A stretch of DNA of 64,000 nucleotides from Dugong dugon (Eukaryota; Chordata; Mammalia; Sirenia; Dugongidae), in assembly GCA_030035585.1 (NCBI GenBank), contig CM057463.1:136804736-136868735 (forward strand), read 5' to 3'. Both the position numbers and the translations under genes were made by a program. Positions 33,152-45,184 of the stretch are shown in pieces. A model generated the notes under the pieces. It was not told the origin of the DNA. It did no database searches and saw only the letters and a program-made list of their open reading frames with translations. Each line of letters begins with the position of its first letter. The stretch's first letter is position 1.

Positions 33152-33205
33152 CTAGTATTTATTATATACATCTTAATTTATTAGAATTTACTTCAGATTT
33201 ATGCT

Positions 33206-33335
33206 TAAGAGCTCTGCTGCCAACCAAAAGGTCAGCAGTTTGACTCCATCAGCCACTCCTTGGAAACCCTATGGGGCAGTTCTTTTCTGTCCTACAGGGT
33301 CACTATGAGTCCAAATTGACTCCATGGCAATGAGT
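33206..33335 (+). mobile_element. AfroSINE, 5'-shortened
   Basis: It begins within 'aagagctctgctgccaacc' and continues to the tail 'ctatgagtccaaattgactcc'. The repeat ttcagatttatRct flanks it at 33192-33205 and 33336-33349. The left end lacks the usual 'gagccctggtgg' head. Confidence 0.92.
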
Positions 33336-33488
33336 TTCAGATTTATACTAGTTTAAATCCACTATAAAATAGAAATGTTAGTTCTATTTAGCTCTATTCC
33401 CATTTCCTTTTCTGTGTATATATTATTATTGCTATATTTACTATATTATTCCTACAGCCCAACAATATACTGTTATAATTATTGCTTT

Positions 33489-33495
33489 ACATAAT

Positions 33496-33539
<44 letters not shown>
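33489..33539. repeat. (AT)n microsatellite
   Basis: Uninterrupted or near-uninterrupted TA repeat. Confidence 0.95.
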
Positions 33540-33543
<4 letters not shown>

Positions 33544-33705
33544 AGCTGAGAGAAGAAGGGAAAGTATAAATATAGATTTACAGGTTTCATTATATTAACC
33601 TTATTTCTCATTTCTGGTTTTCTTCATTTGATACTGTGAATTTGAGTTATGGTCTGGTATTATTTCTTTACTCCAATACAGTTTTTCTTGCTATTGTCAA
33701 ATATA

Positions 33706-33894
33706 GAGCCCTGGTGGTGCAGTGGTTAAGAGCTTGGCTGCTAACCAAAAGGTCAGCGGTTCTAATCCACCAGCCCCTCCTTGGAAACAGTTCTACCAGC
33801 CACTCCTATAGGGCAGTTCTACTCCGTCCTATAGGGTCACTATGAGTTGGAATCAACTCGATGGCAACAAGTTTGTTCGTTTATTTTGGTTTTT
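33706..33894 (+). mobile_element. AfroSINE with an internal partial duplication
   Basis: Full head 'gagccctggtggtgcagtgg' and tail 'ctatgagttggaatcaactcg'. The flanking repeat attgtcaaRtata lies at 33693-33705 and 33895-33907. In the middle, the 'cagttctac' and 'ccagcc-ctcct' segments occur twice (33773-33826), a small internal duplication. Confidence 0.94.
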
Positions 33895-34390
33895 ATTGTC
33901 AAGTATAATACATGTTTATATGTTATATGCAGAATAATACAATTATAATACATGTCTTCTCTGGTTTTAAAATTAGTTACGAGAGGAAAAGAGAAGACGT
34001 ATGCATTTATACTGTCTTTTAGACTTACATAAATATGTGGTATTTGGTTTTGTGCATGTGTATGGATTCAAATTATGGTTTTGGGTCAGTTGGTGTCAGG
34101 CTGAAGAACTACCTACCATATATCTTGCAATGTGAGACTGCTAGTAAAGGATTCTATCAGTTTTTGTTTATTTGGGAATACCCTTATTGCATCTATAATT
34201 TGAAAGTTAGCTTTGCTGAATGTAACACAGCTTTTTTTCTTTTTCTTTTTTGGCACTTTGAGTATGAAATTCTACTGCCTCTGACCTCTATTGTTTTTGA
34301 TGACATTTCAGTTGTTAATCTTATTGGGCTCCCATCATACTTGGCAAGTCATTTTACTCTTGCTTGTGTTTGTTTAGACATATATTACTA

Positions 34391-35070
34391 GCAACTTAGT
34401 AGCCTGCCATGTGCCCTCCAATCACACCTCATTTTCTCTCCTGCTGAAGTAAACTCACTTAGAATTTATGTTAATCACTTTCTTGTTGTTTTTATAATTG
34501 TAGCAACTATATAAATATGTTTGAGTAATATATTGTTTCCTATACCTTCTTTTGAATGTTAAATAAATGTAACTGTGCTCTGTGAATTTTTTCTGTGACT
34601 TCTTTTTTAAATTTAATATTTTAATTTTTAGATGTATGCAGGTATGTGTGTGAGGCTTTCATTCATTAAGCACTGATGTATACTACTATATTGAATGATG
34701 TTACCATAGCTTATTAATTGTACAGTTGATAGAGACTTTTTCTAGTTTAATAATAACATAAAAAAAAAAAACACTTAAAAAAATTATGTACTGTCTCCCA
34801 GTGTACAGTTTCAGGAATTCCTCAAAGGTTTATATTCAGGGATGGAGCAGCTGAAGCATAAAGTTTGTTCATACTGAATTTTGCTAGGCTTTTTTTAGAA
34901 AGCAGAGTCTGGGATAATGATTCCAATATTAACACTTTATATGAAATGTTCATGTTCTGGCAGTTAAGATAAAGGCAGAAGGCTAGTGAGGTAAAGAATG
35001 ATGTCAAGCAATACCTGCACTGTTTCCTCATGTTTTAAAAATGTTTCTAAAGTTCACAACACATGGCTCT
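34391..35070. other. No recognised feature
   Basis: AT-rich. Possibly more old L1 but without reliable wording. Confidence 0.4.
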
Positions 35071-35085
35071 GTAGGTGTGTTTCTT

Positions 35086-36273
35086 TCATTTTTTTTTTAA
35101 ATATTTTATTGTACTTCACGTGAAGGCTTACAGAACAAATAGTTTCTCACGAAAGACTAGTACACATGTTGTTTTATGACATTGGTTAACAACCCCACAA
35201 CATACTAACCCTCTAAATTCTCAACCATTTTTTTTGGTGAAAATACATATAGCCAAAGATACACCGTTTCAAAAATTTCTACATACACAGTTCAGTGACA
35301 TTGACTACGCTCTTCCAGTTGTGCTGTTATTCTCACTTAAGATGAAGGCTTGCAGAACAAAATAGTTTCTCATTTAACAGTTACTACACATGTTGCCCTA
35401 TGACAATGGTTAACAATCTCACAACACATCAACAATATCCTTACTCAATCTTGTGTTCCCTATCACCAGCTTCCTTGTCCCCTTCTGCCTTCTGGCCCTT
35501 GTCACTGGACTCCTGTACCTCGTTAGTCTCATTTGATTTTACGGGGCTGTCCACTCCCAGGCTGAACAGTGAACCTCGGAGGTAACTTCACCACTGAGCT
35601 AAAAGGGTGTCTGGGGGCCATATTCTCGAGGTTTCTCCAGTCTCCTTTAGGCCAGTAATACTGGTCTTTTTTTTTCTTTTTTTTTTTTTTGTGAGTTAGA
35701 ATTCTCTACATCCTTCTCCAGCTCTGTCCAGAACCCTCTGTTGTGATCCTGGTCAGAGCAGTCAGTGGTGGTAGCCAGGCACCATCTAGCTGTACTGGAC
35801 TCAGTCTGGGGGAGGCCTTGGTAGCTGTGGACAATTAGTCCTTCGGACTAATCTTTTCCTTGTATCCTGTTCTCTTCACTATCCCTTGCTCCCAAAGGGA
35901 TGAGACCAGTGGAGTATCTTAGATGGACACTCACAGGCTTTTAAGACCCCAGACACTACTCACCAAGGTAGAATGTAGAGCATTGTCTTTATAAGCTGTG
36001 TCATGCCAATTGAGCTAGATGTTCCCTGAGACCATGGTCCCCAGAGCCCTCCGCCCGGCAACTCAGTCCCTCAGGGAGTTTGGATGTGTCTATGGGGCTT
36101 CCATGACCTTTCCTTGTACAGGTTGTGCTAGTTTCCCCTGTATTGTGTACTGTCTCACCCTTCACCCAAGATACCACTCATCTATTGCCTGTTTAGTATC
36201 CCCCCCCCCCCCGCCTCCCATCCCTGGTAACCAACAAAGATTGTTCCATTTTGTGTGTGAACTTTTTCATGGG
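35086..36273 (-). other. L1 copy 2 3' UTR with duplicated terminal module
   Basis: Same structure as copy 1: module 'gaaggcttacagaacaaat' at about 35122-35205, a middle segment at about 35230-35336, then module 'gaaggcttgcagaacaaaa' at about 35344-35430. A poly-C run at 36199-36212 and a T-run near 35671-35690 are also shared in position with copy 1. Confidence 0.8.
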
Positions 36274-39200
36274 TTATTTCAATAGAGGTCTCATATAATA
36301 TTTGTCCTCTTGTGATTGACTTATTTCACTCAGCATAATGTCCTCCAGTTTCATCCATGTTATGAGATGGTTTGCAGATTCATTGTTGTTCTTTCTCGTT
36401 GCGTAGTACTCCATTGTGTGTATGTACCATAATTTGTTTATCCGTTCATCTGTTGATGGGCACCTACGTTGTTTCCATCGTTTTGCTATTGTGAACAATG
36501 CTACCATGAACATAGGTGTGCATATGTCTATTCGAGTGACGACTCTTATTTCTCTAGGATATTCCTAGGAGTGGGATTGCTGGATCAAATGGTATGTCTA
36601 TTTCTAGCTTTCTTAGGAAGCGCCATATCATTTTCCAAAATGGTTGTATCATTTTGCATTCCTACCAGCAGTGCATAAGAGTTCTCAGCTCCCCACAACC
36701 CTCCAACATTTGTTATTTCCAGTGTTTTTGATTCATGCCAGTAATGCCGGTGTGAGATGGTATCTCATTGTGGTTTTAATTTGCATTTCTCTAATGGCTA
36801 GTGATCGAGAGCATTTCCTCATGTGTCTGTTGGCCATTTGAATGTCTTCTTTGGTAAAGTGTCTGTTCATTTCCTTTGCCCATTTTTTAATTGGATTATT
36901 TGTATTTTTGTTGTAGAGGTGTTGGATTTTCTTGTAGATTACGGAGATTAGACCTTTGTCTGACTTGTACTGTCCAAAATTTTTTTCCCAGTCTGTAGGT
37001 TCTCTGTTTACTCTTTTGGTGAAGTCTTTTGAAGAGCATAGGTGTTTGATTTGTAGAAGATCCCAGTTATCTAGCTTATCTGTTGGGTTTTGTGCGTTGA
37101 TGGTTATGGTTTGTATCCTGTTAATGCCATGTATTAAGGCCTGAAGTGTTGGTCCTATTTTTTTTTCTATGAACTTTATAGTTTTAGGCTTTATATTCAG
37201 GTCTTTGATCCATTTTGAAGTAGTTTTTGTATATGGTGTGAGTCCTGTTTCATTTTTTTGCAAATGGCTATCCAGTTTTGCCAGCACCATTTGTTAAAAA
37301 GACTGTCTTTTCTCCATCTGATGGACTTTGGGCCCTTGTCGAAGATCAGGTGACCTTAGGTGGGTAGATTTACATCTGGGTTCTCAATTCTGTTCCATTG
37401 GTCAATGTCTCTGTCGTTGTACCACTACCAGGCTGTTTTGACTACTGTAGCTGTATAGTAGGTTCTCAAGTCAGGTGGTGTGAGTCCTCCAACTTTCTTC
37501 TTCTTCTTCTTCAGTAGTGCTTTACTTATTCGGAGCTTCTTCCCTTTCCATATAAAGTTAATGATTAGTTTTTATGTCTCTTTGAAGAATGTTGCTGGTA
37601 TTTGGATCAGGGTTGTGTTGTATTTGTAAATTGCTTTGGGTAGAATTGCCATTTTCACGATATTGAGTCTGCTTATCCATGAGCATGGTATGTTTTTCCA
37701 TTTATGTAGATCCCTTTGGGTTTCATGCAGTAGTGTTTTATAGATTTCTTTGTATCGGTCTTTTACATCCCTGGTCAGATTTATTCCTAAGTCTTTTATT
37801 TTTTTCGGGGCTATTGAAAATGGTATTGATTTCCTGATTTCCTTTTCATTGTTCTCCTTACTGGTGTATAGGAATCTAACTGATTTTTGAATGTTTATCT
37901 TGTATCCTGCTACTCTGCTGAATCTCTCTATTAGTTCCAGTAGATTTCTCGTGGAGTCTTCAGGGTTTTCTATGTATAGTATCATATCATCTGCAAACAG
38001 GGACAGTTTAACTTCTTCATTACCAATTTGGATGCCCTTTATTTCTTTCTCTTGCCTTATTGCTCTAGCTAAAACTTCCAGCACAATGTTAAATAGGAGT
38101 GGTGATAAAGGGCATCCTTGTCTTGTTCCTGTTTTCAAGGGGAATGTTTTCAGCCTGTCTCCATTAAGAATGATGTTGGCCGTTGGTTTTGTATAGATGC
38201 CCTTTATTATATTGAGAAATTTCCCTTCTATACCTATTTTGTTGAGAGCTTTTATCAGGAATGGGTGTTGGACTTTGTCAAATGGCTTTTCTGCATCAGT
38301 TGAGATGATCATGTGATTCTTTTCTTTCCTTTTATTTATGTGGTGGATTACACTGATTGATTTTCTAATGTTGAACCATCCTTGCATACCTGGTATGAAT
38401 CCTACTTGGTCGTGGTGTATTATTTTTTTGATATGATGCTGAACTCTATTGGCTAGAATTTTCTTGAGAATTTTTGCATCTATATTCATGAGAGATACTG
38501 GTCTGTAATTTTCTTTTTTTGGGACGTCTTTGCCTGGTTTTGGTATCAGAGTTTTGCTGGCTTCATAGAATGAATTTGGAAGTGTTGCTTCCTCTTCTGT
38601 CCTCTGAAATAGCTTGAGTAGAACTGGTACAAGCTCTTTGGTAAATGTTTTGTAGAATTCTCCAGTGAAGTCATCTGGGACAGGGCTTTTTTTAGTTGGG
38701 AGTTTTTTTTATTACCTTTTCAATCTCTTCTCTTGTTATGGGTCTGTTGAGATTTTCAACATCACTCTGTGGTAGTTTGTGTAGGCCATGTTTTTCTAGA
38801 AATTTATCCATTTCCGCTAGGTTTTCAAATTTGTTGGAGTATAGTTTTTCATAATATTCTGTTATAATCCTTTTTATTTCAGTTGGGTCTGTTGTAATGT
38901 CCCCCATTTCATTTGCTATTTAGGTTATTTGTGTCCTCTCCTGTTTTTCTTTTGTCAGTCTGGCCAGTGGTTTGTCGATTTTGTTGATTCTTTCAAAGAA
39001 CCAACTTTTGGTTTTGTTGATTCTTTCTATTGTTTTTCTGTTCACTATTTCATTTATCTCTGCTCTGATCTTTACTATTTTCTTTCTTCCGGTGGTTGTG
39101 GGCTTTTTTTGCTGTTCTCTTTCCATTTGTTTGAGTTCTGTAGTTAACATTTTGATTTTGTCCCTTTCTTCTTTTTTGATATGTGCATCTATTGCTATAA

Positions 39201-40094
39201 ATTTTCCTCTGAGGACTGTCTTTGCTGTGTCCCAAAATTTAGGTATGATGTGTTTTCATTCTCATTTGATTCTAGGAATATTTTGATTCCATCTCTGATT
39301 TCTTCTATTACCCACTGATGTGTAAGCAGGGAATTATTCAGTTTCCATGTAGTTGATTTTTCTTCCTTGCTCTTTCTAGTGTTAATTTCTACCTTGATGG
39401 CATTGTGGTCAGAGAAGATACTTTGAATTATGTTAGCATTTTGGATCTTGTTGAGTATTGCTCTGTGGCCTAAGATGTGGTCTATTCTGGAGAACATTCC
39501 ATGTGTATTGTAGAAGAATGTGTACTTTGCAGCGGTTGGATGGAGTGTTCTATATATGTCTATGAAGTCAAGTTGGCTGATTGTGTCCTTTAGGTCTTCT
39601 GTATCTTTGCTGAGTTTCTTCTTAGTTGTTCTGTCCTTTACTGAGAGTGGTGTGTTGAAGTCTCCTACTATTATTGTGGAACTGTCCATTTCTCTTTTCA
39701 GTGTTGTTAGAGTTTGTTTTATGTATTTTGGAGCCCTGTCCTTGGGTGCGTAGATATTTATTATGGTTATGTCTTCATGATGGATCGTCCCCTTAATTAT
39801 CATATAGTGTCCTTCTTTGTCTTTTATGGTAGATTTTGTTTGAAAGTCTATTTTATCTGAGATTAGAATTGCCACTCCTGCTCTTTTTTGGTAGTTGTTA
39901 GCTTGATATATTTTTTTCCAACCTTTGACTTTTAATAAATTCACATCTTTGTTTCTAAGGTGTGTATCTTGTAGACAGCATATTGATGAATCCTGTTTTA
40001 TTATCCAATCTGTCACTTTCCATCTCTTTATGGGTGCATTGAGTTCATTTACACTCAGTGTAATTATTGATAGATATGAGTTTGTTGCTGTCAT
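36274..40094 (-). pseudogene. L1 ORF2 (endonuclease/reverse transcriptase), broken, copy 2
   Basis: The start MTATNSYLSIITLSVNELNA is at 40094. Open pieces are as follows. 39195-40094 is a nearly complete endonuclease with CCLQDTHLR, NIYAPKDRAP, VGDFNTPLS, SRIDHILGH and FSDHNAIKVEI. 38920-39150 and 38692-38907 are the linker. 37572-38489 is RT with [31 protein letters not shown] and [11 protein letters not shown]. 36733-37290 and 36274-36513 are the C-terminal region, ending with PSTDERINKLWYIHTMEYY. The endonuclease box reads QDTH where the family has QETH, a conservative change at a metal-binding Glu. About five frame breaks separate the pieces over a normal length of about 3.82 kb. Confidence 0.96.
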
Positions 40095-40323
40095 TTTGTA
40101 GTGCTTTTTCTTGTTGTGCTGAAGTTTTCTTTGTTCTTTTTACTCTCTTGTGCTGAGTTACTTTTTTTTGTGGATTTTTTTTCATTTCTTTTGTTTTTGT
40201 AGGTTTTGTTTTTGCTGAGACTTTATGTTTTTCCTCTTTATTTTTATGAGTTGGTTTGTTAATTTTCTTCGTGGTTACCATGAATTTTACCCTTGTCTTT
40301 CTAAGTTTGAAGCAGTCTACCAT
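40045..40323 (-). other. Lysine-rich spacer ORF of L1 copy 2 (92 codons)
   Basis: It starts MVDCFKLRKTRVKFMVTTKK, aligned with the spacer ORF of copy 1 (MLDCFKRRNIRVKFMITTKK). It overlaps the ORF2 start by about 50 bases in another frame because of small length differences near its end. No known domain; strongly basic. Confidence 0.4.
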
Positions 40324-40681
40324 TACTTGGTATCACCTTGTCTTCCTGTCCATTAGAAGGTTCTATACCTATGCCTTTTATTCCCTCTTTCATTGTTTTG
40401 GTTTTGTTGTCATCCATCGATTTACTGCTCTGATTCCCTTTTGTATTTCTTTTGGTTTTAGATAGTCCTTGAGAGTTCATTTCCTAGATTTGTATCTGGC
40501 TCATACAATCCTGCATCCTAGGTCCTGCCTGAGGGCTGAAGCTGTTTGTCCTCAGATCGAAGAACTCCCTTTAATAATTCTTGTAAGTTTGGTTTGACTT
40601 TCACATATTCCCTTAGTTGCTGTTTATCTGGAAATGACCTAATTTCACAATCAAATTTAAACAAGAGTTTTGCATGATGTA

Positions 40682-41568
40682 TTATTCTTGGCTGACAATT
40701 TTTTTTCTTTCAGGATTTTATATATGTCATCCCACTTCCGTCTTGCCTGCATGGTTTATGCCGAATAATCTGAGCTTAGTCTTATTGTTTCTCCTCTGTA
40801 TGTGACTTCTTGTTTTTCACATGCTGCTCTCAGGATTCTTTGTTTGTCTTTGGTTTTGGCGAGTGTGAATATAATATGCCTTGGTGATTTTCTTTGGTGG
40901 TCTCTTCTATATGGGGTTCGTTGAGCTTCTTGGATGGCCAGCTTTTCATCTTTCATGATATTGGGGAAGTTTTCTGTCAGCCATTCCTGAACGATCCTCT
41001 CTGTGTTTTCTGTTTTCTCCCCCTGTTCTGGAATGCCAATCACTCGTAAATTTTTGCTTTTAATTGTGTCCCTCATAACTCTCAGGGTCTCTTCATTTTT
41101 GTTTGTTTTTTTTTCTGAGTTGTCCTGAAACAGAGTTGTATCCAAGTGTTTGTCTTCAGTTCCACTGATCCTGTCTTCCACGGTTTCAGATCTGCTTCTC
41201 AGCCCATCTATGACATCATCCATTTCTGAAATCTTGTTGTTTATCTTTTGGATTTCTAATTGTTGTTTTTGTATAATTTCTAGTTGTGAATTTATTTTGG
41301 CATTTTGTTCCTGCATCATCTTCCTGAATTCTTCCAATTTTTTGTCTGTATTTTCCATGAATTTGTCTTTTTTTTTCTCATGTTTGTCAGCTTTTTGCCT
41401 CAGTTCTTTGAAAAGTCTGAGTATTAGAGATTTGAATTCCCTATCAGGTACTTCTAGTGCATTTTCTTCCACAGGAGAGTCATCTGGTGTTTTAATTTGG
41501 ACGCCTACTGGAACCATCCTGTACTGTTTTTGTAAATGTTTTGATATTGTTTGCTGTTTTGGGGGCAT
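40682..41568 (-). pseudogene. L1 ORF1, one premature stop, copy 2
   Basis: MPPKQQTISKHLQKQYRMVP starts at 41568 and stays open for 270 codons to 40756. The N-terminal coiled coil covers roughly residues 45-130 (LRQKADKHEKKKDKFMEN, QLEIQKINNKISEMDD). RRM-like and C-terminal domains follow (SKNLRVIGIPEQGEKTEN, RRDHQRKSPRHIIFTLAK). After SSDYSA a TAA replaces the Glu codon of copy 1 (SSDYSAETMQ). This removes about the last 25 residues, which are still encoded to about 40682. The better preserved ORF1 of the two copies. Confidence 0.95.
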
Positions 41569-42268
41569 TCAGTAGATAGATATTTCTCTCGTTTATTGGT
41601 TGTAGATTTGTTTGTTTCATCCCTTTTTTTAAGAAAAAAAATCTGAGTATGTCTGAGCAGGCAGACTGCATGCTCTTTGTTGTTTGCTCGTCTGTGCACT
41701 CAATACTTTTCGCTTCCTTCTCCAACTGGCAGGTTCAGTCAGTCAGATATGGTACAGCAGGGCAGGTCCAGCTGAAGAGGAGCCACTGGGACAGGTTGTT
41801 TGTGGCACTCACTACAGCCACCATGGCAGGTCGGTAATCAGTGCTGGGCAGGTTCCAGTAGGCCGTGCCTGCACTGCTTGGTGGTGTGATGTCAAGAGTA
41901 CGGTGCAGGTTGGCAGGATGCAGCAGGGAGATGGTTATGTGTGGAGCTCAGCAGATGTTTTGTCTCCCACTGGATGCTCCATGAGGCTGCTTTCTTGTAC
42001 CCCCATTTGCTGGTCTCTGATAGGCGTCCAAGATGGTGGATCCGCGCTGCCTTAGCTGGTACGGGACCTCTGTATGAATCTCTCTTCACTCTCTGTTCTC
42101 TTTCAGTATTCTCACTCCATTTGGTGCTCGGCTGATTTCCTTATCTCTTCATTTGGTGCTCTAGGGTTTCAGGATTGTTGCATTCTCTGTGTGGCTTAGT
42201 TTTTCGGATCTTTGCTGTGGACGGATGGCGTAGTGTTTCTGCCTTGAGCGCCATCTTGCCGGAACCAC
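41569..42268 (-). promoter_or_regulatory. L1 copy 2 5' UTR, short form
   Basis: About 700 bp. It matches the outer and inner parts of the copy 1 5' UTR but passes directly from 'gttatgtgtggagctcag' to 'cagatgttttgtctccc' (about 41935-41965), omitting the 1.2-kb block with tandem units. A YY1-like 'aagatggcgct' is at the 5' end, and a second, opposite-strand 'ccaagatggtggatcc' at about 42028. Confidence 0.75.
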
Positions 42269-42283
42269 GTAGGTGTGTTTCTT

Positions 42284-42930
42284 GAAAGGTCTCTTGAAGA
42301 TTTTCAAAGAGAACTGCACCTAAGAGTATACTTGGCAAACTTCTCATCAGGAATCTATGAGAGATTCTGTTGTTCCACAAACTCACCAATACTTTTTTTT
42401 TTTTTTTAACTCAACCTTTAATTACATAATTTCTAATCTAGTAGGTATAAAATAATGTCTCAAAATTACTTAATTTGCCTTTCAGTAATGATTCATGAAA
42501 TCATGCATTTTATATTCTAAGAAGTTACAGTCCACTTAAGTTTTCTTTACTGGGAAATACCTATTCATATATTTTGTCCACTTATTATGCATTGTTCCCA
42601 TTGATATGCTGAAGTGCTTATTCTGGTTACCTAAACCTTGCTCAGTGTTATTTGTTATAAAATATCTTTTCTCTGTATGTGGCTTGAATTTTGACTTTCT
42701 AAAATTTTGTAGTTATTAAGATGTACACAATTTTACAATAATGCGATTGGTTTCCTTCTGTGATTAAAAAGGTTATTTTTAAGGCAGTTATAAATTAGAA
42801 ATTCACCAACTATTTGGTCAGCAGCCGAGTTGTTAACCAATGCACCAATATGGCTTCAAAGTATTTTCAGCAATGGTTGTATAAGAGATGATAATTAGTT
42901 TAAGAAAAGTCATTTAAATATATAATTTTT
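42284..42930. other. Mostly unassigned; short AfroSINE piece
   Basis: AT-rich sequence. 42814-42856 ('ggtcagcagccgagttgttaacc' and 'aatgcaccaatatggct') is the head of a minus-strand AfroSINE. Confidence 0.55.
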
Positions 42931-45178
42931 CCTTTTTTTTCTTTTTTTTTTTAATTGTGCATTAGGTGAAAGTTTACAGGGCAAATTAGTTTCCCATTTG
43001 ATAGTTTGTATGTGAAGTGTTTCATCACCTTGCTTTCATTCCCCACAATGTGTTGACTCTCTGCACATTTCCACCTTGGGCTCTCCATTTTCTTTCCTCC
43101 TGTTTTTCTTCTTGCCTCCTCATCTTTGCTTTTGAGAAGATAATGCCTTTTTGATTTAATATACTTGTTCTAAGAAGTACATTCCTCTTGGGTGTTATTG
43201 TTTATCTTATGTGCTTGTCTATTGTTTGAATGGGAGGTGGTCTCCACAAATTGTTTCAGTTCCAGGTGAGGAGGGTGTCTTAGGGCCGTAGTCTCAGAGG
43301 TTCCTTAAGTCCCTGTCAGACCAGTAAGTGTGGCCTTTTTGTGAATTTGATTTTTTGTCCTGCAATTTTCTCATGCTCTATCCAGGACCCTCTGTCGTGA
43401 TCTCAGTCAGAGCAGTTGGTATTGGTAGTAGGGCACCATCTAGCTTTTCTGGTCTTGGGGTAGTATAAGTTGTGGTTCATGTCATCCATTGGTCCTTTGG
43501 ACTAATTGCTCCTTGAGTCTTTGGTTTTCTTCAATCTCTCCTGGGAAGAGACCATTCATTGTATCTTAGATGGCCGTTCACAAGCTTTTAAGCCCAGAAG
43601 CTACTTAGCAGTGTAGGATATAGAACATTGACTTTACGTACTATGTTTTGCCAGTTGATGTAGATGTCCTCCAAGTATATGGTCCTTTGTCTTCTAGCCT
43701 AGGAACTTGATCCTGCAAGGTATTTGGTTCTGTCCAAGAGGCTTCTCTGACTATACCCCTTGTGTGCTCTGTATGAGCTGCACCTACATTCATGTATGTA
43801 TAAATACCCACCACAAAACCTGTATCTGCAGGTGTGTTCCCTTACATCTTCCCACACCTCTTGGAGTATCTATCTACCTATTTGTCCACTTGTAATTATT
43901 GTTTGTTAATACTACTGCTGCATTATTGTCTAAGCTAGTTACTATAGTTGTCCTTTATTCTTGTTTTCTTCTCGGTGTCCTGTCTTGCCTTGGTCATGTT
44001 GTGCTGACTTCTCCTGTGTTATGTACTGTCTTTCCCTTCACCAACATTACCTCACGTCTTCTATCTAACTGGCAATTTTTCATCCCTCCCTCTCCAGTCC
44101 CTGATGACTATCAAAGAATTTTTTTTTTCTTTTTTTCCTGTGTGTAAACCTTCTGTTGTTACTTTATAGCAGTGGTCTTGTACAATATTTGTCCTTTTGT
44201 GATTGACTTATTTCACTTAGCATAATGGCCTCAAAATTCACCCATGTCGTGAGATGTTTCACAGATTTGTCATTATTCTTTATCCTTACATAGTATCCCA
44301 TTGTGTGAATGTACCATAGTTAATCCGTTCATCTGTTGATGGCACTTAAGTTGTTTCCATCTTCTTGCTATTGTGAATAATGGTACAATGAGCATGGACA
44401 TATGTCCGTTCATGTGACAGCTCTTATTTCTTTAAGGTATATCCTTAGGAGTGGGATTGCTGAATCATATGGTATTTCTGTTTCTAGCTTTTTGCGGAAG
44501 CGCCATACCATTTTCCAAAGTGATTGTACCATTTTACATTCCCACCAAAGGTGTATCGGAGTTCCAATCTCTCCACAACCTCTCCAACATTGGTTATTTT
44601 CTGTTTTTTTTTTTTTTTTTTTTTAATTAGTGCCAGTAATGTCGAGGTGAGATGGTATCTCATTGTAGTTTTGATTTACATGTCTCTAATAGCTAATGAT
44701 TGTGAGCATTTCTTCATATGCTAGCCACTTGCATGTCTTCTTTGGTGAAGTATCTGCTCATATTCTCTGCCTATTTTTCAATTGGATTATTTGTCTTTTT
44801 GTTGTTGAGATGTTGCAGTCTATAAATTTCAGAGATTAGTCCCTTGTTGAATATGTTGTAGCCAAAAATATTTTCCCAATCTGTAGGTCATCTTTGGACT
44901 CTGTTGGAGAAGTGTTTAGTTGAGCATAAGTGTTTAATTTTTAGGTCCCATTTATCTAGTTCATCTTGTGCTGTGTGTGAATTTTTAGTTATGTTTGATA
45001 GTCTATTTAAGACATATATTGGGGCTCCTAGCATTGTCCTTATTTTTTTCTCCGTGATCTTTATGGTTCTAGGTTTTTAGGTCTTTGGTCCATTTTGAGT
45101 TACTTTTTGTGTATGGTGTGAGGTTTGAGCTCTGTTTCATTTTTTTACAGATGAGTGTCCAGTTTTACCAGCACCGTG
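42930..45178 (-). mobile_element. L1, older subfamily, 5'-truncated
   Basis: A T-run near 42935-42954 marks the poly(A) end. A 3' UTR with a single terminal module ('ttaggtgaaagtttacaggg') follows, then ORF2 C-terminal sequence in antisense ('gtgattgacttatttcacttagc', 'ccattttccaaagtgattg', 'gagatggtatctcattgtag', 'tctgtttcatttttttacag'). It ends abruptly at 'gtccagttttaccagcacc', a typical 5' truncation. ORF2 has many stops. A second T-run (44607-44625) is internal. More diverged than copies 1 and 2. Confidence 0.93.
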
Positions 45179-45184
45179 TAAGTG

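Larger units (their letters stand above)
32735..34390 (-). mobile_element. Ancient L1 fragment hosting later insertions
   Basis: In antisense the order is 'caatctctgccttgtgatt', 'ctggatttacatttgccaattt', then after the insertions 'gcctacagcccaacaatatac'-like spacer sequence and 'agactgctagtaaaggattctatcagtttttgtttatttggg', 'gaaattctactgcctctgacctctattgtttttgatgac'. This follows an old L1 from the start of ORF2 back into ORF1. It carries AfroSINEs at 33206 and 33706 and a candidate DNA transposon at 32976. Diverged; edges approximate. Confidence 0.7.
35086..42268 (-). mobile_element. L1 LINE, structurally full length, copy 2
   Basis: Same lineage as copy 1 and visibly similar throughout. Perfect 15-bp TSDs gtaggtgtgtttctt lie at 35071-35085 and 42269-42283. 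The minus-strand 5' end reads 'ggttccggcaagatggcgctc', followed by a 5' UTR of about 0.7 kb, ORF1 (start 41568), a spacer of about 590 bp, ORF2 (start 40094) and a 3' UTR ending in an A-rich tail (T-run near 35089). The total of about 7.18 kb is shorter than copy 1, mainly because about 1.2 kb of 5' UTR is missing. ORF2 has several frame breaks, so it cannot move now. The intact TSDs point to a fairly recent insertion. Confidence 0.96.

Noticed and set aside
33489-33539. AT-rich palindromic tract as an origin or attachment site
   Set aside because: A plain (AT)n microsatellite within repeat-derived DNA; no other element of an origin is present.
35086-42268. The possibility that L1 copy 2 is still active
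   Set aside because: ORF2 is broken into about six pieces and ORF1 has a premature stop; it could at most be moved by proteins supplied by another L1.
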